Shown here: positions 8,410-17,961 of the stretch, one piece after another
How the letters are laid out: each line of letters begins with the position of its first letter
Numbering within the stretch: position 1 is the stretch's first letter
DNA from: Cohnella sp. WQ 127256
GTDB taxonomy: Bacteria > Bacillota > Bacilli > Paenibacillales > Paenibacillaceae
Assembly: GCF_024519285.1 (NCBI RefSeq)
Contig: NZ_JAMZCY010000001.1
Location: 1,736,001 to 1,800,000, forward strand
Length of the DNA stretch: 64,000 bases
Reading direction: 5' to 3'
Made by a program: the position numbers and the translations under genes
Notes under the pieces: generated by a model
What the model was told of the DNA's origin: nothing
What the model saw: only the letters and a program-made list of their open reading frames with translations
Databases searched by the model: none

Positions 8410-9408
8410 TCACAAGCCGTCAAATGCTTCGGCGATATGACGATAGGATTGAATACGCTTATCGAAATCGTGAATATGAGATACGATCATCAGCTCTTCT
8501 AGATGCATGCGATTGGCATAGCGTTTAAGCGCTTCCTTCACTTGACCAGGTGTACCAATAAAACGTCGAGAACGCATCTGTTCAATCATTTGCAATTCCA
8601 TCGCAGAGTACGGATACTCCGTTGCCGTCTTCACGGACGGGAGATAACCTAGCTCTTGTCCGCTCAAAAGCTTAAGGAAAAACAGCTCATTGCTCTTCCC
8701 TAATTGAAGAGCCTCCTCCTCCGTGTCTGCACAGATCACCATAACAGCAGCAAGCGATTGCGGGTGGCTATAATGCACCGAGGGACGGAAATAAGAGTGA
8801 TAAAGATGAAGCGCCTCATCTCCAGCAGCACCGAAAAACTGAGCAAATGCGTAGGGTAAACCTAGTGATGCCGCAATCTTCGCGCTACCATCACTTGAGC
8901 CTAACAGCCATAATTCGGGTACCGTTTCTGTCTGTGGAAATGCGCGTAATCCCGCAAAACGGTGGTTTGATGGATTGTCATCATGCAAATAATCATTCAA
9001 ATCACTAACTTGTTGTGGGTATAGATCGATATCCACTCTCTTGTGCTCTTGCAACGCACGAGTCGCGATCGGCATTCCACCTGGTGCGCGACCTAAACCT
9101 ACATCGATACGTCCGGGATGCAACGCTTCAAGCAGCTTAAAATTTTCCGCAACCTTATAGGCACTATAATGAGGAAGCATAATTCCCCCAGAGCCCACCC
9201 GAATGGACTTCGTATGCGCAGCGATATGAGCGATTAGGACTTCAGGGCTAGAGGAGGCTAACGCTTCGGAACCATGATGCTCAGAAACCCAAAAGCGATG
9301 GTAGCCGAGCTTCTCTACTTCTTGAGCAAGTGCGACCGTCTCATTCAGCGCTTCCTTCACACTTCTTCCTTCATTGACATGCGAATGATCCAATACGCTT
9401 AATCTCAT
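8410..9408 (-). CDS. LLM-class flavin-dependent oxidoreductase
   Basis: This 332-residue protein has the bacterial luciferase-like TIM-barrel. Family marks are the N-terminal LSVLDHSHVNEG, FWVSEHHGSE (the usual 'WxxEHH'), GSGGIMLPHYS, ALHPGRIDVGLGRAPGG and LWLLGSSDGSAKIAA. This is the subgroup often named MsnO8-like or 'alkanal monooxygenase-like', which uses FMN or F420-like flavins; the substrate is unknown. An AGGAGG box precedes the ATG. It is likely monocistronic: the upstream ppaC terminator lies before it and a terminator follows. Confidence 0.85.
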   Translation of the reverse strand: MRLSVLDHSHVNEGRSVKEALNETVALAQEVEKLGYHRFWVSEHHGSEALASSSPEVLIAHIAAHTKSIRVGSGGIMLPHYSAYKVAENFKLLEALHPGRIDVGLGRAPGGMPIATRALQEHKRVDIDLYPQQVSDLNDYLHDDNPSNHRFAGLRAFPQTETVPELWLLGSSDGSAKIAASLGLPYAFAQFFGAAGDEALHLYHSYFRPSVHYSHPQSLAAVMVICADTEEEALQLGKSNELFFLKLLSGQELGYLPSVKTATEYPYSAMELQMIEQMRSRRFIGTPGQVKEALKRYANRMHLEELMIVSHIHDFDKRIQSYRHIAEAFDGL

Positions 9409-9458
9409 CTATTATAAACCTCCTTTCATTCCTGCTGCATTGGCACGCGTATGTATGT

Positions 9459-9485
9459 AAAAAAAGCCCGCAACGAGTGCGGGCT
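9459..9485 (-). terminator. Terminator of ppaC
   Basis: Minus strand AGCCCGCA, loop CTCGT, TGCGGGCT is followed by a run of seven T. It lies just after the ppaC stop. Confidence 0.9.
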
Positions 9486-9496
9486 AGTATTCAAAA

Positions 9497-10429
9497 TTAA
9501 CGTTTGTTGAAAATATCAGTTAGAACAGGGACGATTTGCGATTTGCGAGATACGACACCCTTCATAACCGCTTTGTTGCCCTGAAGCTTCACGTTGTACG
9601 CTTGCTCAACCGCATCTGCACTACGTCCGAGTGCAAGACCAACGGAATCATTGTTTAGAATATCCGTCACAACGAATAAGAATAGATCTAAGCCCTTATC
9701 GTTGATAATATTCGTAAGCGCGTCTTCAAGCTCTGCTTGTTTGGATAGAACGTCGTTTACATCAACCGCGTTTACTTGTGCAATTTCAACCTTTGCACTG
9801 CCCATTTGGAACTCTTTAGCATCCAAGGAGATCAGTTGCGCGATGGTTTTGTCGCTCAGGTCAGCGCCAGCTTTCAACATATCAAGTCCATAGCTATCAG
9901 CATCTACGCCTGCGATTTCAGCTAACTCACGAGCAGCAGCTACATCTTGTGCAGTACAAGTTGGAGATTTGAAAAGAAGTGAATCCGAGATGATTGCCGA
10001 AAGCATCAATCCAGCGATGTTCTTAGGAATGGATTTTCCGTTTTCTTTGTACATTTTATTAAGAATTGTTGCGGTGCAGCCAACTGGCTCAGCGCGGTAG
10101 TAAAGCGGAGCACTTGTCTCGAAATTGGCAATGCGATGATGGTCGATAACCTCAAGAACAGTAACTTGATCAATATCGGACACACTTTGCTGGCGTTCAT
10201 TGTGGTCAACGAGAATAACACCTTTTACTTCGTTAGCAACCGTCTCAACTTGACGCGGTGCTTGAACTCCGAATTTATCTAATGCAAATTGCGTTTCACC
10301 ACTAACGGAGCCCAGACGAACCGCTTCTACTTCTTCACCTAGCTGTGTTTTCAAATCTGCATAGGCAATTGCTGAACAAATCGTATCTGTATCTGGATTT
10401 TTGTGACCGAAGATCAAAACTTTGCTCAT
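9497..10429 (-). CDS. ppaC: Manganese-dependent inorganic pyrophosphatase (family II)
   Basis: A 310-residue DHH-superfamily enzyme that hydrolyses pyrophosphate to phosphate in the cytoplasm. It shows the N-terminal [13 protein letters not shown] metal motif, the LVDHNE block, the DHH motif ([10 protein letters not shown]), a serine/threonine-rich linker and the C-terminal DHHA2 domain ending with [10 protein letters not shown]. The arginine-lysine pair near the end (SRKSQ) binds phosphate in this family. Length is typical (about 309 residues). The frame opens five codons earlier, but GAGGAG lies seven bases before the ATG at 10429, which also gives the usual [11 protein letters not shown] beginning. 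It is monocistronic, with its own terminator. Confidence 0.95.
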   Translation of the reverse strand: MSKVLIFGHKNPDTDTICSAIAYADLKTQLGEEVEAVRLGSVSGETQFALDKFGVQAPRQVETVANEVKGVILVDHNERQQSVSDIDQVTVLEVIDHHRIANFETSAPLYYRAEPVGCTATILNKMYKENGKSIPKNIAGLMLSAIISDSLLFKSPTCTAQDVAAARELAEIAGVDADSYGLDMLKAGADLSDKTIAQLISLDAKEFQMGSAKVEIAQVNAVDVNDVLSKQAELEDALTNIINDKGLDLFLFVVTDILNNDSVGLALGRSADAVEQAYNVKLQGNKAVMKGVVSRKSQIVPVLTDIFNKR

Positions 10430-10507
10430 TTTCGTGCTCCTCATCTATTCATTTTGGCGAGAAAATTATACCGCAAAAGGTAGGCTTTAATCAAGATCCT
10501 ATCCAAT

Positions 10508-11476
10508 CTATTCCAATTTGGACAAATATCTGCCGTACCCTTCTTCCTCTAACTTGTCTTTAGGAATAAATCGTAGCGCAGCGGAATTGATGCAATAACG
10601 CAATCCACCTGGTTTAGGCCCATCGTCGAAGACGTGTCCAAGGTGCGAGTCCGCTTCTCTGCTTCTCACCTCAACTCGAATCATTCCGTGTGAGACGTCC
10701 TGATGCTCCAGAATACTTCCGCCGTGTAACGGCTTAGAGAAGCTCGGCCAGCCGCATCCCGCATCAAACTGCTCGCGTGAGCTGAAGAGCGGTTCCCCAG
10801 AAACGATATCCACATAGAGCCCAGGCTCTGTATTGTTGTAAAACTCATTACGGAAAGGTGGCTCTGTCCCTTTGTTCTGTGTTACCTCATACTGCATTGG
10901 CGTCAGCTTCTTGCGGAGCTCTTCCTTATCCTTCGGGGTATTCCAGTTGTTCTCCAGGAATGCATCCCGACCAGAGCCTTCACGATAATACCTGTATCTC
11001 AATTGGTTTTTATGATGATAATCTTGATGATACTCCTCTGCGGGGTAGAATACGCTTATAGGCTCCAGCGTGACCGCGATCGGTTTATCGAACCTTCCAC
11101 TATTTTGCAAAGCTTCTTTAGAGGCTGTCGCTTCTTTTAGCTGATCTTCATTATGGTAAAAGATTGCTGGACGATAAGAGGAACCCCTGTCGTGGAATTG
11201 CCCTTCACCATCGGTAGGATCAACGGAACGCCAGTAAATATCGAGAAGCTTCCCATAAGGGAAGATTTCAGAATCAAAAGTAATTTGGACAGCTTCAGCA
11301 TGCCCTGTAGTCTCCGAGCATACCTCTTCATACGTCGGATTTTCGGTATGACCACCTGTATAGCCCGAAACAACACCCAAAATACCAGGTAGCTCTTCGA
11401 AAGGAGTGACCATGCACCAGAAGCATCCACCAGCGAAAGTCGCCTGAGCTCTATTATTCATAATGGGTTGATCCAC
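10508..11476 (-). CDS. msrAB: Bifunctional peptide methionine sulfoxide reductase MsrA/MsrB
   Basis: A fusion of two repair enzymes that reduce oxidised methionine. MsrA lies N-terminally with the catalytic GGCFWCM and [16 protein letters not shown]; MsrB lies C-terminally with [20 protein letters not shown] and catalytic [11 protein letters not shown]. The MsrB half lacks the two CxxC zinc pairs and belongs to the zinc-free form that uses the GCGW cysteine for recycling. The first in-frame ATG (11485) directly touches the GGAGG box, so the GTG three codons later (11476), with a nine-base spacer, is the likely start. A decayed fragment of a second msrA occurs at 47155-47223. Confidence 0.9.
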   Translation of the reverse strand: MDQPIMNNRAQATFAGGCFWCMVTPFEELPGILGVVSGYTGGHTENPTYEEVCSETTGHAEAVQITFDSEIFPYGKLLDIYWRSVDPTDGEGQFHDRGSSYRPAIFYHNEDQLKEATASKEALQNSGRFDKPIAVTLEPISVFYPAEEYHQDYHHKNQLRYRYYREGSGRDAFLENNWNTPKDKEELRKKLTPMQYEVTQNKGTEPPFRNEFYNNTEPGLYVDIVSGEPLFSSREQFDAGCGWPSFSKPLHGGSILEHQDVSHGMIRVEVRSREADSHLGHVFDDGPKPGGLRYCINSAALRFIPKDKLEEEGYGRYLSKLE

Positions 11477-11609
11477 GTTGATCATCCTCCTGTACTTTCA
11501 TAATGTAACGCTTAACATCATTATACATGACTAAGCACACTCTTCACAAAGCCATCTGATCTAATTGTGTTGATCCCCCTGGTTTCGGGGCAGTGCTACG
11601 CGAAGCATG

Positions 11610-11653
11610 AAAAAGGCGGTTCCTCACAGATTCTACTCCGCTTCGGAACAGCC
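11610..11653 (-). terminator. Probable terminator of the TetR gene
   Basis: On the minus strand GGC-T-GTTCC pairs with GGAAC-C-GCC over a long loop and is followed by TTTTTC. It lies 14 bases after the TetR-family stop codon. Confidence 0.6.
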
Positions 11654-11666
11654 TTCTATATTCTCT

Positions 11667-12311
11667 CTATGCTTTCTTCTTCACATATTGAATCACCATA
11701 TCAAACATCGTTTTTGCAATGTCCTCAAGTTGCACCCCATGTTCTTGCTTGATCGTTTCGCCGATCGAAGTCATTCTTTGCAAAATACTGATCGTTGACT
11801 CGAAGATAACAGCTGCTGTTTGTTTGACGTCTAAGTCATCACGGATAGTCCCGTCTTCCATCCCTTGGCGAATCAATTCAGACAGCCTCATGCCGTTGCG
11901 ATCCTCGTGTACGAAAACCTTGTATCGCTCTGTTAATTCGGGGTTGGGATTGCGATCGCGATAGTAATGATCAAAGAAACCGATGTATTTCATATGATTT
12001 GGATACATCTTGACGAATTCAAGCCATGCATTCAGGATTTTTTCGAGCTTCTGGATGCCTGTGCCAACAGCATCGAAATGTTTATCGATAAATTGTATCA
12101 TTTCGGACATGACGTTGATCTGCACTTCGAATGCCAATTCGACGATCGAATTGAAGCACTTATAGAAGGTGACCCTACTTACCCCGGCCCTCGTACAAAT
12201 ATCCTTGATTCCTACGTCCGAAAAATCTAACAGTAAGAACAAGTGTTGAGCCGCCTGGATGATTTCTTCTCGACTTTTGTTTCGAACCTCCATATGCCAG
12301 GTTGTACCCAT
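11667..12311 (-). CDS. TetR/AcrR-family transcriptional regulator
   Basis: About 214 residues. The N-terminal helix-turn-helix is clear: REEIIQAAQHLFLLLDFSDV followed by IKDICTRAGVSRVTFYKCF, the classic TetR recognition helix region. The C-terminal ligand domain (for example EKILNAWLEFVKMYP and ESTISILQRM) is family-specific and tells no effector. An ATG at 12347 is also in frame; the ATG at 12311 with AAAGGA upstream gives a more usual N-terminus. A dyad (12355-12367) and a possible promoter lie directly upstream, so autorepression is likely. Neither neighbour gives a clear target. Confidence 0.8.
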   Translation of the reverse strand: MGTTWHMEVRNKSREEIIQAAQHLFLLLDFSDVGIKDICTRAGVSRVTFYKCFNSIVELAFEVQINVMSEMIQFIDKHFDAVGTGIQKLEKILNAWLEFVKMYPNHMKYIGFFDHYYRDRNPNPELTERYKVFVHEDRNGMRLSELIRQGMEDGTIRDDLDVKQTAAVIFESTISILQRMTSIGETIKQEHGVQLEDIAKTMFDMVIQYVKKKA

Positions 12312-12354
12312 GATCGCCACGTCCTTTTCCGGAAGTATGTAAATCATTAACCAC

Positions 12355-12388
12355 TAATCAATGATTATCTCCATGTTAACAGTATATC
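12355..12388 (-). promoter_or_regulatory. Candidate promoter and operator of the TetR gene
   Basis: On the minus strand a TATACT -10 box (near 12383-12388, weak -35 TTGTGC 16 bases before) is followed by the dyad TAATCATTGATTA (12355-12367), about where +10 to +20 would fall. This fits an autorepressor site but is unproven. Confidence 0.4.
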
Positions 12389-12435
12389 ATAACGGTTCGA
12401 TTGCACAAGTAAACAACAACGTAATCTGCAGTTCG

Positions 12436-14163
12436 TTAAAGAAGAGGTAGCCAAATATCGATATACGCGCCTGTCTGACGATTTGAAAACTCTATCCTCG
12501 CTTCGCCATGGTATAGCAAACCTAGCCGTCGTTGTACGTTCCAAATACCGATATGCTCTCCATTTTCGTCCTGAATCTGTTCTCCTTTGCGCATAGTCTC
12601 CAGGACAGATTCCGGAAATCCGTTGCCCGTATCAGATATTGTAATTTTCAAGCAGGCCATCGGGTCCCTTACCATCTTGACCTCAATGCCGAGGTGTAGC
12701 GGTTCATCCATCGTGACGGCATGCTTCACGGTATTTTCCACGAATGTTTGGATAATGAGAGGCGGCACTTCGAAATTCATGTACAGGTCAGGACACTTAA
12801 TCTCGTAAGTTAGCTGATCTTGAAAGCGTAGCTCTTGGATCCGCAAATAATTCTGCCCGTGCTTAAGCTCATCCTTTAGCGGAACGAACATCACGTTGCT
12901 CCTCAACATATATCGGAAATACTGGACCAGATTTATGCTCAGTTCCTGAATCAGCTCGAATCGCTTCATGAAAGCTAAACTATGCATGATGTTTAAAGAG
13001 TTCATAAGGAAGTGCGGGTTCAGTTGAAGCTGCAGCAACTTGAGCTCGGTTCGCTGATTAGTCAACTGTTCTTCATACACGTTAATTCTTAGCCTGTGAA
13101 TTTGCGACATCATCTGGTTGAAGGCCTCGTTAACCTTCTGGAATTCATCCGACGTCCGATATTTCTTGATTCGATATTCAATATATCCATCTCGTGTCAG
13201 CTTCAAAGCAGCAAGAATTCGATTTAATGGAAGCAGAACAGTCTTTCTTATCATAATATAGGCAAGTGGCAGCGTGATTAACGAGCCATAAGAAATGAAC
13301 TGAACCAAATGCCGCAAGAATGGTAGATTTTCTAGTATGCTTTTCTCCTGAACAAGCACGACCAAGCTAAAATCACCAACCTTGGACTGCTCACGGATAA
13401 GAAGGAACTTTGCCTCATCACCAATCAAGTAAAAGCTGTCATCGCCTCTCGTGACATTGACTTGAGCTACAGTTCTTATTGAAGCCGGCTCCATCGGAAT
13501 TCCCTCTTCAGTCACGTAAAAGGATCTCCCGGTTTCTCCAATGTTAATTAAGCTCATCGGAAGTGTCAGTCTGTTTACATTCACCCATGCGCCTAAATAT
13601 ACGTCGCCGTATTTATAAACCTGAAAAAGATAATATTGTCCATCAATGCTTTGCACCTCCCAATCTACAGTTGGGAAGCTCCCTCCCTTAGCATCATCAG
13701 AGTAAATTTGGAGTTTCATATATTGCTCTACAGTTTCCCTTTCTTGAAGTGTTCCGCCTTTGTTAAAGGTATAAAAAAAATCATCTCGTTTCGTCTCAAA
13801 AATAAAATAAGAATCGATTAAAGGATACAACCCAATATCCGTACTTAATCGATTCACTAGATTCACCTTAGCTATCGTGTAGTTGTCTTCATCGAACGAG
13901 GCCAAATTGACAAGATCATAATTGGTGCCACCAATTGTAGACAAATAGCCATTAACCTCCAACAAGCTCGAATCTAATCGCTCCAAATACAAACTGAGCA
14001 GGTTTTTATTTGATTTTGCAACCTGGTCATGGACGACTTTAATTGAATATTGACTGAAATAGATGAGAAGCAAAATTAACGGAAGCACGATTACAATAAT
14101 AATTAAGAGCAGTTTAAAACGAATCGAATTATAGGGAAGCGTTTTCCTACTATTTAATTTCAT
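12436..14163 (-). CDS. YesM-type sensor histidine kinase
   Basis: A 575-residue membrane kinase. A first TM helix lies at about residues 17-37, then a 245-residue extracellular sensing domain, a second TM at about 286-306, a HAMP linker, and the His_kinase (LytS/YesM) domain with the phospho-accepting His at about residue 384 (LNPHFLMNSL). The N-box FVENTVKHA and G-box DTGNGFP of the ATPase follow. It starts four bases after the response-regulator stop, so RR and HK are one operon. In Paenibacilli such pairs sense extracellular sugars or sugar-loaded binding proteins and switch on the neighbouring ABC operon, here located just upstream. Confidence 0.9.
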   Translation of the reverse strand: MKLNSRKTLPYNSIRFKLLLIIIVIVLPLILLLIYFSQYSIKVVHDQVAKSNKNLLSLYLERLDSSLLEVNGYLSTIGGTNYDLVNLASFDEDNYTIAKVNLVNRLSTDIGLYPLIDSYFIFETKRDDFFYTFNKGGTLQERETVEQYMKLQIYSDDAKGGSFPTVDWEVQSIDGQYYLFQVYKYGDVYLGAWVNVNRLTLPMSLINIGETGRSFYVTEEGIPMEPASIRTVAQVNVTRGDDSFYLIGDEAKFLLIREQSKVGDFSLVVLVQEKSILENLPFLRHLVQFISYGSLITLPLAYIMIRKTVLLPLNRILAALKLTRDGYIEYRIKKYRTSDEFQKVNEAFNQMMSQIHRLRINVYEEQLTNQRTELKLLQLQLNPHFLMNSLNIMHSLAFMKRFELIQELSINLVQYFRYMLRSNVMFVPLKDELKHGQNYLRIQELRFQDQLTYEIKCPDLYMNFEVPPLIIQTFVENTVKHAVTMDEPLHLGIEVKMVRDPMACLKITISDTGNGFPESVLETMRKGEQIQDENGEHIGIWNVQRRLGLLYHGEARIEFSNRQTGAYIDIWLPLL

Positions 14164-14167
14164 GCTG

Positions 14168-15796
14168 CTAATCCCTTCTCTGCCCAGATATAGAATAACT
14201 ATTCAACGACCGAGAATGATTGCGATACGCCCCCGGATTCATAAATGCATGCTTCTTAAACATTTGAGAAAAATGCGAAAAGTTATGATATCCTACTGAA
14301 GCAGCAACCATACTAATCTGCATTTCGGTTTTAGAAAGCAATTCCTTAGCTCGTTCTACTCTTTGCTGCGAGATATACTCTACAACGGAAAGCCCCGTCT
14401 CCTTTTTGAACACTCTCGTTAAATAATCGGGGTTCATGCCAATATAGTCGGCAATAGAATCTCTGGACAAATCCTCATCCAGATTAGCACTAATATAGTT
14501 GATCACCCGTTGAACGACAGAATCCTTCAATTCCTTGGAACTGATGTAGTTCATCGCTTTGTTTACAGCATTCTCGACCCACACAACGAGGTCCTGAATG
14601 TTATGATTCACTTGAGATACCAGTAAGAAGGATTTTTGGTCGGAATACAACTCATGAGCCTGTACCCCTTTCACCTGCAATACGTAGTAGAGCATTTGGA
14701 TAAAATTCTGCTGAAACCTCTGTAAAACCTGCTTGTCAACGCCCTTTCCGTGCGAAAGCCGTACCAAATATTCTTTGATCTCGATCAGTGCCCGATCTCT
14801 GGCGTTCTCTTGAAGCAAAATTCCCCACATCGTCATGTCCGGCAAATCAATTACAGCAGAAGCGCGATATTTTTCCGAAACGATCAATGCTTTATTAATT
14901 TCAGTTACGTTGTTCTGGTCATACTCCAGCAATTCCTCCACCGCACCGGCCATTTCATGAACGGCACTCGGCTTACCTATATAACAGCAAAGATCGCAAT
15001 AAAAATATTGATTACTAGCCTCGATAAACAATCGGCAATTAGCCAGGAGCGAATCCGCATTGGGAAGCTCTTCATAGGCTTGAATCGTAAGCAATGTATT
15101 TTCGTCGATTGCAATAAGGTGACCAGAGCCGCCGTTTTTATTAAACAATAGCTCCTGACCGGCATTTCGCAATGCATATTCAAGTATTTTGATCTCTCGC
15201 TTATTGAATTCCTTGTTCCAACGGTGAATTTTCAGTAGAATCGGGACATATTTCATTCGATCAGGCAACGATATTTTGCGACTTGAAGCTGCTTCGAGAA
15301 TCGCCTGAGGATTGGGCGGGATCGACTGCTCGATAACTTCAAGCCAAAAGTTTTCGAACAGCTGAGGATGATGCCGATTCCACGCTTGACGAAATTGATT
15401 GTTTTCTAGCGACTCGCTGTCCTTCTTTATTTTTTGAATCGCTTTCTGTATAGCGGCTGTCAGCTCATCATATGGAAGCGGCTTCAAAATATAATCCAAG
15501 CTACCGAGTTCCATAGCTTTCTTGGCAAATTGAAAATCCGCATGGCAAGTTAAAAATATCGTAACCGTCATCGGCGCGTTCTCGCGAACCCATTCCAATA
15601 GCTCAAGCCCGCTCCCTTGTGGCATCTCTATATCACATAGCAATATATCAATCGATTGCTCCTCGAAAATTTCCTTTGCTTTCTTGATATTGCTTGCCTC
15701 GAATACGCCTGAAATCTCAAGCTCTTCCCATGGAATCGCGTGTCGTATCGCTTCAATTGCTACTCTCTCGTCATCTACGATCAACAGTTGAAGCAT
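14168..15796 (-). CDS. YesN-type AraC response regulator
   Basis: A 542-residue regulator. The N-terminal receiver domain has the acidic DDE, phospho-accepting Asp55 (LLCDIEMPQG), Thr83 and Lys105 (ILKPLPYDE). A long middle region of unknown fold follows, and the C-terminal 100 residues hold two AraC helix-turn-helix motifs (LSRDSIADYIGMNPDYLTRV and QISMVAASVGYHNFSHFSQ). It is cotranscribed with the downstream kinase gene. The obvious target is the adjoining sugar ABC operon; the 35-bp element at 22314-22348, repeated at 33512-33546, is a candidate binding site. That connection is inference from position only. Confidence 0.9.
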   Translation of the reverse strand: MLQLLIVDDERVAIEAIRHAIPWEELEISGVFEASNIKKAKEIFEEQSIDILLCDIEMPQGSGLELLEWVRENAPMTVTIFLTCHADFQFAKKAMELGSLDYILKPLPYDELTAAIQKAIQKIKKDSESLENNQFRQAWNRHHPQLFENFWLEVIEQSIPPNPQAILEAASSRKISLPDRMKYVPILLKIHRWNKEFNKREIKILEYALRNAGQELLFNKNGGSGHLIAIDENTLLTIQAYEELPNADSLLANCRLFIEASNQYFYCDLCCYIGKPSAVHEMAGAVEELLEYDQNNVTEINKALIVSEKYRASAVIDLPDMTMWGILLQENARDRALIEIKEYLVRLSHGKGVDKQVLQRFQQNFIQMLYYVLQVKGVQAHELYSDQKSFLLVSQVNHNIQDLVVWVENAVNKAMNYISSKELKDSVVQRVINYISANLDEDLSRDSIADYIGMNPDYLTRVFKKETGLSVVEYISQQRVERAKELLSKTEMQISMVAASVGYHNFSHFSQMFKKHAFMNPGAYRNHSRSLNSYSISGQRRD

Positions 15797-15920
15797 GATT
15801 TATTCCACCCTTTCTTATAGACATGCTGCTTAGAGGTTTACACGATGTTCAGCTATCATCATAGTAGAATAACATAGCAAACTATTCTCATCAATCAAAC
15901 CATCCATTCATAGATTTAGC

Positions 15921-15972
15921 ATAAAAATGCCAAACACACGCGAATAAATTCGCACTGGAATGGCATTTTTAT
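15921..15972 (-). terminator. Terminator of the ABC transporter operon
   Basis: ATAAAAATGCCA pairs with TGGCATTTTTAT; inside lies a second palindrome GCGAATAAATTCGC. It sits 27 bases after the last permease stop and before the response-regulator promoter region. The remaining 200-base gap holds no gene that I can see. Confidence 0.85.
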
Positions 15973-15998
15973 ACTTATTCATATCCAAATCGATCTTA

Positions 15999-16883
15999 CT
16001 AGCCTTTTACAGCTCCTAACGCAATTCCTTTTACAAAATACCCCTGAAAAAATGGGTAAGCGACAAAGATCGGAATTACCGCAATAACTGCAATCGCCAT
16101 CCGAATGCCAGTGCTCGGCACCTGCACCATGACTGAACTTAAATTGCTGTTATTCGAAGAAGAGAGAAACTCGATATTCGTCATCATCGTATTCAGCACA
16201 TTTTGCAAGCTAAAATATTTCGAGTCCGTAATAAAGATCATTCCGTTAAACCAGTCGTTCCAATACATAATCGTTTGCAATAAGCCGACCGTAGCAAGAA
16301 TCGGTACCGACAATGGTAATACAATGGAGTAAAACGTACGCCACTCGCCCGCTCCATCAATATGTGCGGCTTCAATTAGCGGCTTGGGAACAGACGTGAT
16401 ATAAAATGTTCTTACTAGCATCACATTAAAGCCGTTCATTAATAGGTACGGAATAATTAATGCAAACAATGTATTCTTAACATCAATATACTGCGTATAC
16501 AGCAGGTACGTCGGTACAAGCCCGCCATTGAACAACAAAGTGAAAAATATATAAAAGCCTAATACTTTATGTAACGGATAATCGTTGCGTGATGCTGCAT
16601 ATGCGAGCAAGGACGTAATGACAAGCCCGACGGACGTTCCGATCACCGTAACGATAATGGTCACGGAGTATGCATGAAAAATGCTGGAGGAGTTGTCCCA
16701 CAAATAGCGATAAGCTTCAAGGCTCAGCTCCTTCGGTATAAAATTGTATCCGTTTAAGATGAGTGTATTTTCTTCCGTAATCGATGCCATAAACAGCAGG
16801 ATGAACGGCAATACACATAATAGCGATAGCAAGAACAATACGATGTGTGATGACCACTGCCAAACTCTTTGTTCCCGGTACAT
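15999..16883 (-). CDS. Sugar ABC transporter permease, LplC/YtcP type
   Basis: A 294-residue inner-membrane permease with six predicted helices. The ABC-contacting EAA loop is present as EAAHIDGAGEWRTFYSIVLP (about residues 168-187). The start MYREQRVWQW is followed at once by the first helix. The C-terminus FFQGYFVKGIALGAVKG is characteristic of the LplC/YtcP subfamily of CUT1 importers. It pairs with the LplB-type permease 11 bases upstream. No ATPase gene is present, as usual for this subfamily, which shares an MsmX-like ATPase encoded elsewhere. Confidence 0.9.
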   Translation of the reverse strand: MYREQRVWQWSSHIVLFLLSLLCVLPFILLFMASITEENTLILNGYNFIPKELSLEAYRYLWDNSSSIFHAYSVTIIVTVIGTSVGLVITSLLAYAASRNDYPLHKVLGFYIFFTLLFNGGLVPTYLLYTQYIDVKNTLFALIIPYLLMNGFNVMLVRTFYITSVPKPLIEAAHIDGAGEWRTFYSIVLPLSVPILATVGLLQTIMYWNDWFNGMIFITDSKYFSLQNVLNTMMTNIEFLSSSNNSNLSSVMVQVPSTGIRMAIAVIAVIPIFVAYPFFQGYFVKGIALGAVKG

Positions 16884-16894
16884 TCATTTCCCTC

Positions 16895-17827
16895 CTAGAA
16901 TAAAGCATTTTCTTTGTTTATTTTGCGAATTACATAGTTAGTCAAAACTACCAGCACTAATCCCACAAGCGACTGATACAGACCCGCAGCCGACGACATT
17001 CCGATGTCCCCTAACTGCAGCAATCCGCGATAAACATACGTATCGATGACGTTTGTCGTACTGGAGATTGTACCCGAATTCATAGGCACCTGGTAGAACA
17101 GCCCAAAGTCGGAATAGAAGATTCGTCCGATCGAAATTAATGAAAGCATAACGATGACCGGCATGATGAACGGAATTGTGATAGAGCGAATTTGCTGCCA
17201 TTTGCTCGCTCCATCAAGCGTAGCCGCTTCGTAGTATTCTTGGTCAATACCGATAATGGAAGCCAGATATATGACACAGGAAAAGCCGATATTTTTCCAA
17301 ACGTGAATAATTGTTAAAATATAAGGCCAGTATTTTGCTTCGATGTACCAAGAGATTTCCGATATACCAAGCTTCGGAAAGACAACCTTGTTCAGCAAGC
17401 CTGTTTCTGTACTTAAAAATGCGTACACCAGGTAACTGACAATAACCATCGATACTAGGAAGGGAAGCAATATAATACTTTGGTAAAACCTTTTTACAAT
17501 TTGATTTTTTACCTCGTTCAGCAAAATCGCAACCCCAATTGCCGATACAGTCGTCAGGACAATGAAGGCTCCATTATACAGCAGTGTATTGCGAGTAATA
17601 ATGTAAGCATCCTGTGTCTTAAACAAATAAAAAAAGTTTTTAAATCCAATCCAATCGCTCGCCAAAATGCCCTTTGCAAAATTGACATCCTTAAACGCAA
17701 TCACAAGCCCGAACATCGGCATGTAGTTATTAATTAACAAATACAATACTCCCGGCAATGCCATAAGAGTCAGGGGAAGTATTTTCTTCCATTTCATCAT
17801 TCTCAGCGAAGCTGCCTTCTGGTCCAT
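16895..17827 (-). CDS. Sugar ABC transporter permease, LplB type
   Basis: A 310-residue permease starting MDQKAASLRMMKWKK with six helices. Its EAA loop reads EAATLDGASKWQQIRSITIP. The FGLVIAFKDVNFAKGI loop after helix 1 is diagnostic of LplB/YteP relatives. It acts with the LplC-type partner and the binding protein encoded at 20696-22240 to import an oligosaccharide or complex glycan fragment. It follows the GH106-like gene after a 134-base spacer in which I see no gene, so it is probably on the same transcript. Confidence 0.9.
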   Translation of the reverse strand: MDQKAASLRMMKWKKILPLTLMALPGVLYLLINNYMPMFGLVIAFKDVNFAKGILASDWIGFKNFFYLFKTQDAYIITRNTLLYNGAFIVLTTVSAIGVAILLNEVKNQIVKRFYQSIILLPFLVSMVIVSYLVYAFLSTETGLLNKVVFPKLGISEISWYIEAKYWPYILTIIHVWKNIGFSCVIYLASIIGIDQEYYEAATLDGASKWQQIRSITIPFIMPVIVMLSLISIGRIFYSDFGLFYQVPMNSGTISSTTNVIDTYVYRGLLQLGDIGMSSAAGLYQSLVGLVLVVLTNYVIRKINKENALF

Positions 17828-17961
17828 TTCGTCACTTCCATCTTTTTCGAGTATACGGGATGCTCACCGTTATCTTCATCTTAAGGCACTCGCCTTGTAC
17901 TCTCTACCCAAGGTGCGACTATGAATTGTCGTTTTCTCGACCTTGCTTGTTTTCCTGATGG

